Program-made: the position numbers and the translations under genes
Shown: positions 44,811 to 47,857 of the stretch, in pieces
How positions within the stretch are numbered: position 1 is the stretch's first letter
Layout: every line of letters begins with the position of its first letter
Assembly: GCA_024685975.1 (NCBI GenBank)
Contig: JAIBDZ010000011.1
Span: 1 to 47,857, forward strand
DNA length: 47,857 bases
Source of the DNA: Piscirickettsiaceae bacterium
Lineage (GTDB): Bacteria; Pseudomonadota; Gammaproteobacteria; Nitrosococcales; Methylophagaceae
Direction: 5' to 3'
The notes under the pieces: model-generated
Database searches by the model: none
Seen by the model: the letters and a program-made list of their open reading frames with translations, nothing else
What the model was told of the DNA's origin: nothing

Positions 44811-45479
44811 ATGAAAAAACTATTATCAGGCGCTGTAGTCGCCGGTGGTTTATTGTCAATGTCTTTTGGGGCAGCGGCAACAACCATATCTTGGACTGAT
44901 TGGCAATCATCAACAAGCAATACTGCGAGCGGTGAATTATTAGCCGGCGGTCAAACAGTCGGTGTCGACTATTCAGGGACAAGTAATCATCATTTTGTAC
45001 AGACGGGTACAGGCACGAATTACTGGAGTGGTCCAGCATACACAAATGGCTCGGTAGATAATGCGCCAACGCCAGCTGAACTTGTTGCTTTGAATACTGG
45101 TGGAACGGTAACAATCAATTTTTCTGAAACTATCTTAAACCCTTACATTGCCATTAATAGCTGGAATGGTAATGTTGTCAATTTTGATACGCCGATTACT
45201 TTTGACAGTATTGGCACAGGTTACTGGGGAACAGGGAGTGTGGGAAGCCAAACCCCGACAGGGTTTACCGGTGTCGGTGAGCTTCATGGCGTTATTTTGT
45301 TGTCAGGATCTTTTGATTCAATTAGCTTTACACATATAGGCGAAAATTGGCATGGTTTTACGATTGGTGTTGAAGGGCTAGCCCCTGTGAGCCAAGTTCC
45401 TGTACCTGCTGCAGCTTTCTTATTTGCTCCAGCATTATTAGGCTTTTTAGGTTTCCGTCGTAAAGTACGCAAAGCGTAA
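44811..45479 (+). CDS. Exported VPxPA/PEP-CTERM protein
   Basis: A 222 aa protein with signal peptide MKKLLSGAVVAGGLLSMSFG and C-terminal sorting signal VPVPAAAFLFAPALLG followed by FRRKVRKA. The body is rich in G, T, S, N and W (ISWTDWQSSTSNTASGELL, NYWSGPAY), typical of a secreted beta-sandwich. The function is unknown. It is possibly expressed under catabolite or related control through the CRP-like site upstream. AAAGGGA lies 7 nt before ATG. The third PEP-CTERM-type gene in the window; no exosortase is nearby. Confidence 0.88.
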   Translation: MKKLLSGAVVAGGLLSMSFGAAATTISWTDWQSSTSNTASGELLAGGQTVGVDYSGTSNHHFVQTGTGTNYWSGPAYTNGSVDNAPTPAELVALNTGGTVTINFSETILNPYIAINSWNGNVVNFDTPITFDSIGTGYWGTGSVGSQTPTGFTGVGELHGVILLSGSFDSISFTHIGENWHGFTIGVEGLAPVSQVPVPAAAFLFAPALLGFLGFRRKVRKA

Positions 45480-45551
45480 CAAGTTATCCGTTTAGGAAGC
45501 TAAACATAAAAGTCGTTCTTCACTGCTTATAGTTGCTAGAGCGTCTTTAGA

Positions 45552-45594
45552 AAAAAAATAGCCCATTCTTGTGTGCAAGAATGGGCTATTTTTG
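45552..45594. terminator. Strong bidirectional terminator
   Basis: ATAGCCCATTCTTG (45558-45571) pairs perfectly with CAAGAATGGGCTAT (45576-45589) around TGTG, with A and T runs on both sides. It ends the convergent genes at 45479 and 45607. Confidence 0.88.
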
Positions 45595-45606
45595 TGATGA
45601 CTGTGA

Positions 45607-46659
45607 TTAATCACATGAGTCAGTCACTTTTTCTAAGGTATTGATACTGATATGAGGCCATTGAGCTCGACTAGGTAGACCATCTTCACGTGGTCGGAAA
45701 AAGTCTAACATCACCACTTGGGAATATTGCAGGCGTAGTTTGCGATGACCATGCTTATCTTTTTCTTTGAGTTCTTGGATCCAAAATGTGGATTTCATGC
45801 TGGCAGGTGCAGCTTGTTGGGTCACAAATGGAATGTTAGCGATACCAGCTGATTGACGTGTTGAGTCAACAGTCAGTGTTGTCGTGCGATGAATATCAAC
45901 ATTTTGGTTTGCAAAACGTAGAATTTCATTCATGTCTCTAGGGTTAAAGCCGGGGAAACCTGCCGCAGTGACATTGCCCAAAAAAGGGTTATCGATAAAG
46001 TGTTTGTATGGCGCAAGATAAGGATCGTCATTGACGTCATAACCTGGTGTAGCAAGATCTTCAAAACGGCCAATAGGTAAACCACTAATAGGTGGGATCT
46101 CAGGCATGCCTTTTTGTTTGGCCGCTGTACCCAATGCTAATACAGCATTACCATGAGGAATGGTCGCTAATCGTGCGACTTCTAATACAGCATCGACAAT
46201 GCCATCGGTCGCTGAAAAATCTTTATCCACTGACTGCAAGTTTTTCATATACAGCCATAACCCTGGTTCATGATGAATGGCAAGACCGGCATCTCCAGCA
46301 AGCCCACTGACAGGAAAATCTTCTGCTACTTGTTGTCGAATAGATTGTTGATAATCGAGAGTGACAGCAAATTGATCGGCTTCATTCTTTTTGCCTTTCC
46401 GTTTTTTGCAGTTTTGAATGACACCAGGAAGCCCTCTATTGGGTACATTATCATCGACGGCAGTGAAGTCGAGGGTTTCATCGTATTGGTTCATTAAAAT
46501 ACGGTAATCAAAGGGGCCGTCGTCGAAAGGGAGAGCGATCATATTCCATCCCGTTCCGACGGCTTGCCATCGACCAGGCAGTAAGCACAGAGGGCCTAAG
46601 TCTTCGTCATGGGTATGGGCTGTACGATAACGTCGTTTATGTTGCGGGTGTTTTGCCAT
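45607..46659 (-). CDS. Possible heme-binding (nitrobindin/FABP-like) protein
   Basis: A 350 aa protein. The N-terminal part LGPLCLLPGRWQAVGTGWNM resembles the start of nitrobindin-like lipocalin folds (L-G-PL-x-x-x-x-G-x-W). The middle has histidines (AIHHEPGLWLYM) and PIGRFEDLATPG, and the end WPHISINTLEKV is beta-rich. I place it near proteins annotated as heme-binding, without certainty. No signal peptide; the N-terminus is basic. ATG 46659 is chosen because GGAG lies 9 nt upstream; the ATG at 46674 overlaps that site. It is a single-gene unit with a long upstream region that carries an inverted repeat. Confidence 0.6.
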   Translation of the reverse strand: MAKHPQHKRRYRTAHTHDEDLGPLCLLPGRWQAVGTGWNMIALPFDDGPFDYRILMNQYDETLDFTAVDDNVPNRGLPGVIQNCKKRKGKKNEADQFAVTLDYQQSIRQQVAEDFPVSGLAGDAGLAIHHEPGLWLYMKNLQSVDKDFSATDGIVDAVLEVARLATIPHGNAVLALGTAAKQKGMPEIPPISGLPIGRFEDLATPGYDVNDDPYLAPYKHFIDNPFLGNVTAAGFPGFNPRDMNEILRFANQNVDIHRTTTLTVDSTRQSAGIANIPFVTQQAAPASMKSTFWIQELKEKDKHGHRKLRLQYSQVVMLDFFRPREDGLPSRAQWPHISINTLEKVTDSCD

Positions 46660-46739
46660 GATTATATTCTCCATAATATGATTGCGTGTCTGCTGTATTA
46701 AGCATCAATATGAACACATCTTGTGTGAGTCATACGCCT

Positions 46740-46772
46740 TATCAATATGCACCGAAAGGGTGCGTATTAATA
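46740..46772. repeat. 14-bp inverted repeat upstream of the 45607-46659 gene
   Basis: Arms TATCAATATGCACC (46740-46753) and GGTGCGTATTAATA (46759-46772) pair with one mismatch and one G-U around GAAAG. It lies 80 bp upstream of the gene and 92 bp after rsmJ. No T run follows, so an operator or a structured RNA is more likely than a terminator. Confidence 0.5.
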
Positions 46773-46863
46773 GGATGTGGACTTTACTCTTGCGTCGCAG
46801 GACAGAACTGTGACGCTGTTCTCATTTATGAATATATGAAATGCTGGAGTGTGACAGGGCGTC

Positions 46864-47637
46864 TTATTGGTTGTCAGTCATCAGAATATCGTAACGGGTG
46901 TTTTTACTTTCAACGCTCGAATGTGGTGGGAGATTATCAATGGGTTGTGCTGATTTTGGGCGTTTGATAACGATTCGTTTTTTTGCGATTTTACGGGCGA
47001 CAGCGAGAATTTTTTGGCTGTCCATATCGGGGCCAATAAGCTGATGGAGTAGCTGCATTTCTTTTTTGACTAAGGCTGATTTTTGTCGGCTAGGGTACAT
47101 TGGGTCAAGGTAAATGACGTCTGGATACTGTTCTGGCGTTAAATATTGTAGATAATGACAAGCATCATCATGAATCAACTGCATATTCTGCGCGATTGGA
47201 CTGGTAACTGGATCGAGTTTGGCCTTGTTTATCGCGGCATCTAATAATATGGCAAGTGCAGGATGACGTTCTATTAAGGTGATAGAACACCCTAATGAGG
47301 CGAGTACAAAAGCATCTTGACCATACCCTGCAGTACAGTCAATGACCGAGGGTGTAGCGCCTTTTTTGAGTCCAATCGCCTTGGCCAGTGCTTGTCCTCT
47401 TCCTCCGCCAAATTGTCTCCGATGCGCTGTTTTTCCCTGTGTAAAATCAAGGGTAAATGGTTTGAGGTGAGTTGGACTGACTAAGTCTATATGTTGCTCG
47501 TGAATGATTAAGCGAACTGTGTGCTCACTCGGTGTTTCCGTATAGTGCAGTTGATATTGCATTGCGATTTGTTGTGCTTTGGCAATTTGCTTAGGGGTAG
47601 CTGGTGACACGATGAGTGGGGATGAGGCAGTAGTCAT
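46864..47637 (-). CDS. rsmJ: 16S rRNA (guanine-1516-N2)-methyltransferase RsmJ
   Basis: Methylates G1516 of 16S rRNA. It is 257 aa from ATG 47637. The methyltransferase core shows VIDCTAGYGQDAFVLASLG (S-adenosylmethionine site), ITLIERHPALAILLDAA, and the catalytic YLDPMYPSRQKSALVKKE, a RsmJ signature. The frame opens at a TTG at 47709, but ATG 47637 fits the family length. There is no strong Shine-Dalgarno. It is transcribed on its own. Confidence 0.93.
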   Translation of the reverse strand: MTTASSPLIVSPATPKQIAKAQQIAMQYQLHYTETPSEHTVRLIIHEQHIDLVSPTHLKPFTLDFTQGKTAHRRQFGGGRGQALAKAIGLKKGATPSVIDCTAGYGQDAFVLASLGCSITLIERHPALAILLDAAINKAKLDPVTSPIAQNMQLIHDDACHYLQYLTPEQYPDVIYLDPMYPSRQKSALVKKEMQLLHQLIGPDMDSQKILAVARKIAKKRIVIKRPKSAQPIDNLPPHSSVESKNTRYDILMTDNQ

Positions 47638-47733
47638 GGTCGATATGAGGTTTCGTGGCTTAAGAAAATGAGATTGTTTGGCAAGGTTTATGTTGGTGGA
47701 ATGACACAATGTATCTAACTTGTCACCTTTTGA

Positions 47734-47857
47734 CTACAAGTTGATTTGACTTAATGCGTCATATTCTTGAGAATTAATGGTTTTTGACTTGTAGTTTTTT
47801 GCTTGGAGGCGCTGGTGCCACTGATAGAAATCAGGGATTTGCACTTTTACCGAGGTG
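47734..47857 (-). CDS. 3' end of an unidentified gene, cut by window
   Basis: One minus-strand frame is open from the window edge to TAG at 47734, about 40 residues including IPDFYQWHQRLQAKNYKSK and ending EYDALSQINL. Composition looks coding, but no family can be named. It runs in the same direction as rsmJ, with about 96 bp between its stop and the rsmJ start. Confidence 0.5.
   Translation of the reverse strand, partial: TSVKVQIPDFYQWHQRLQAKNYKSKTINSQEYDALSQINL

Overview
The window looks like the chromosome of a methylotrophic gammaproteobacterium, most likely Methylophaga or a close relative. The evidence is two copies of 3-hexulose-6-phosphate synthase next to transaldolase (ribulose monophosphate, RuMP, formaldehyde fixation), a dihydroxyacetone kinase, typical gammaproteobacterial housekeeping order (orn, queG, nnr, tsaE, amiB, mutL), VPxPA/PEP-CTERM exported proteins, and moderately AT-rich DNA. 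This assignment is by gene content only; no search was run.

Region by region. (1) 1-6.0 kb, carbon metabolism: hps copy 1 (cut by the window edge), transaldolase, a protein with eight TGVxRYI-type repeats, and hps copy 2, all on the minus strand with their own promoters or terminators. Then come a plus-strand HAD-IIA phosphatase and dhaK, convergent with a minus-strand dhaL. (2) 6.0-10.3 kb: a VPxPA-CTERM protein, a large TPR protein, an exported haloacid-dehalogenase-like protein, and a decayed VPxPA-CTERM gene. (3) 10.3-16.8 kb, accessory DNA of mostly unrecognised genes: an HGG-STGPRT protein of mobile-element type, a two-gene module behind a hairpin leader, a possible uracil-DNA-glycosylase-fold protein, an HESSH peptidase with a small partner gene divergent from a small alanine/serine-rich gene across an inverted repeat, and a membrane protein with paired cysteines. 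(4) 15.7-25.0 kb: a compact minus-strand type I restriction-modification operon of the EcoR124I (type IC) kind, in the order small ORF, hsdM, rhuM, hsdS, rhuM, hsdR, then a NucS-like nuclease joined to a PUA/EVE-like domain. The hsdS gene carries a three-copy 12-bp TAEL repeat. (5) 25.1 kb: tRNA-Phe, at the edge of the accessory block.

(6) 25.3-34.6 kb, housekeeping: mutL, amiB, tsaE and nnr (minus), queG (plus), orn (minus), an M48 protease and a small cytochrome c (plus), and a diguanylate cyclase (minus). (7) 34.8-47.8 kb: an LplT-PlsC-acyl-ACP synthetase fusion, an XRE-type regulator, trxB, ftsK-lolA-rarA, another VPxPA-CTERM protein behind a CRP-like site, a possible heme-binding protein, rsmJ, and the 3' end of an unidentified gene.

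The genes form three functional layers. Formaldehyde fixation and C3 metabolism lie on the left. In the centre is a defence and mobile-element block inserted after mutL, where miaA-hfq is usual in related bacteria. Core envelope, DNA-repair and RNA functions lie on the right. The best candidates for undescribed biology are the TGVxRYI repeat protein among the RuMP genes, the two RhuM proteins plus nuclease-EVE fusion built into the type I operon, and the unrecognised 10.8-13.1 kb genes.
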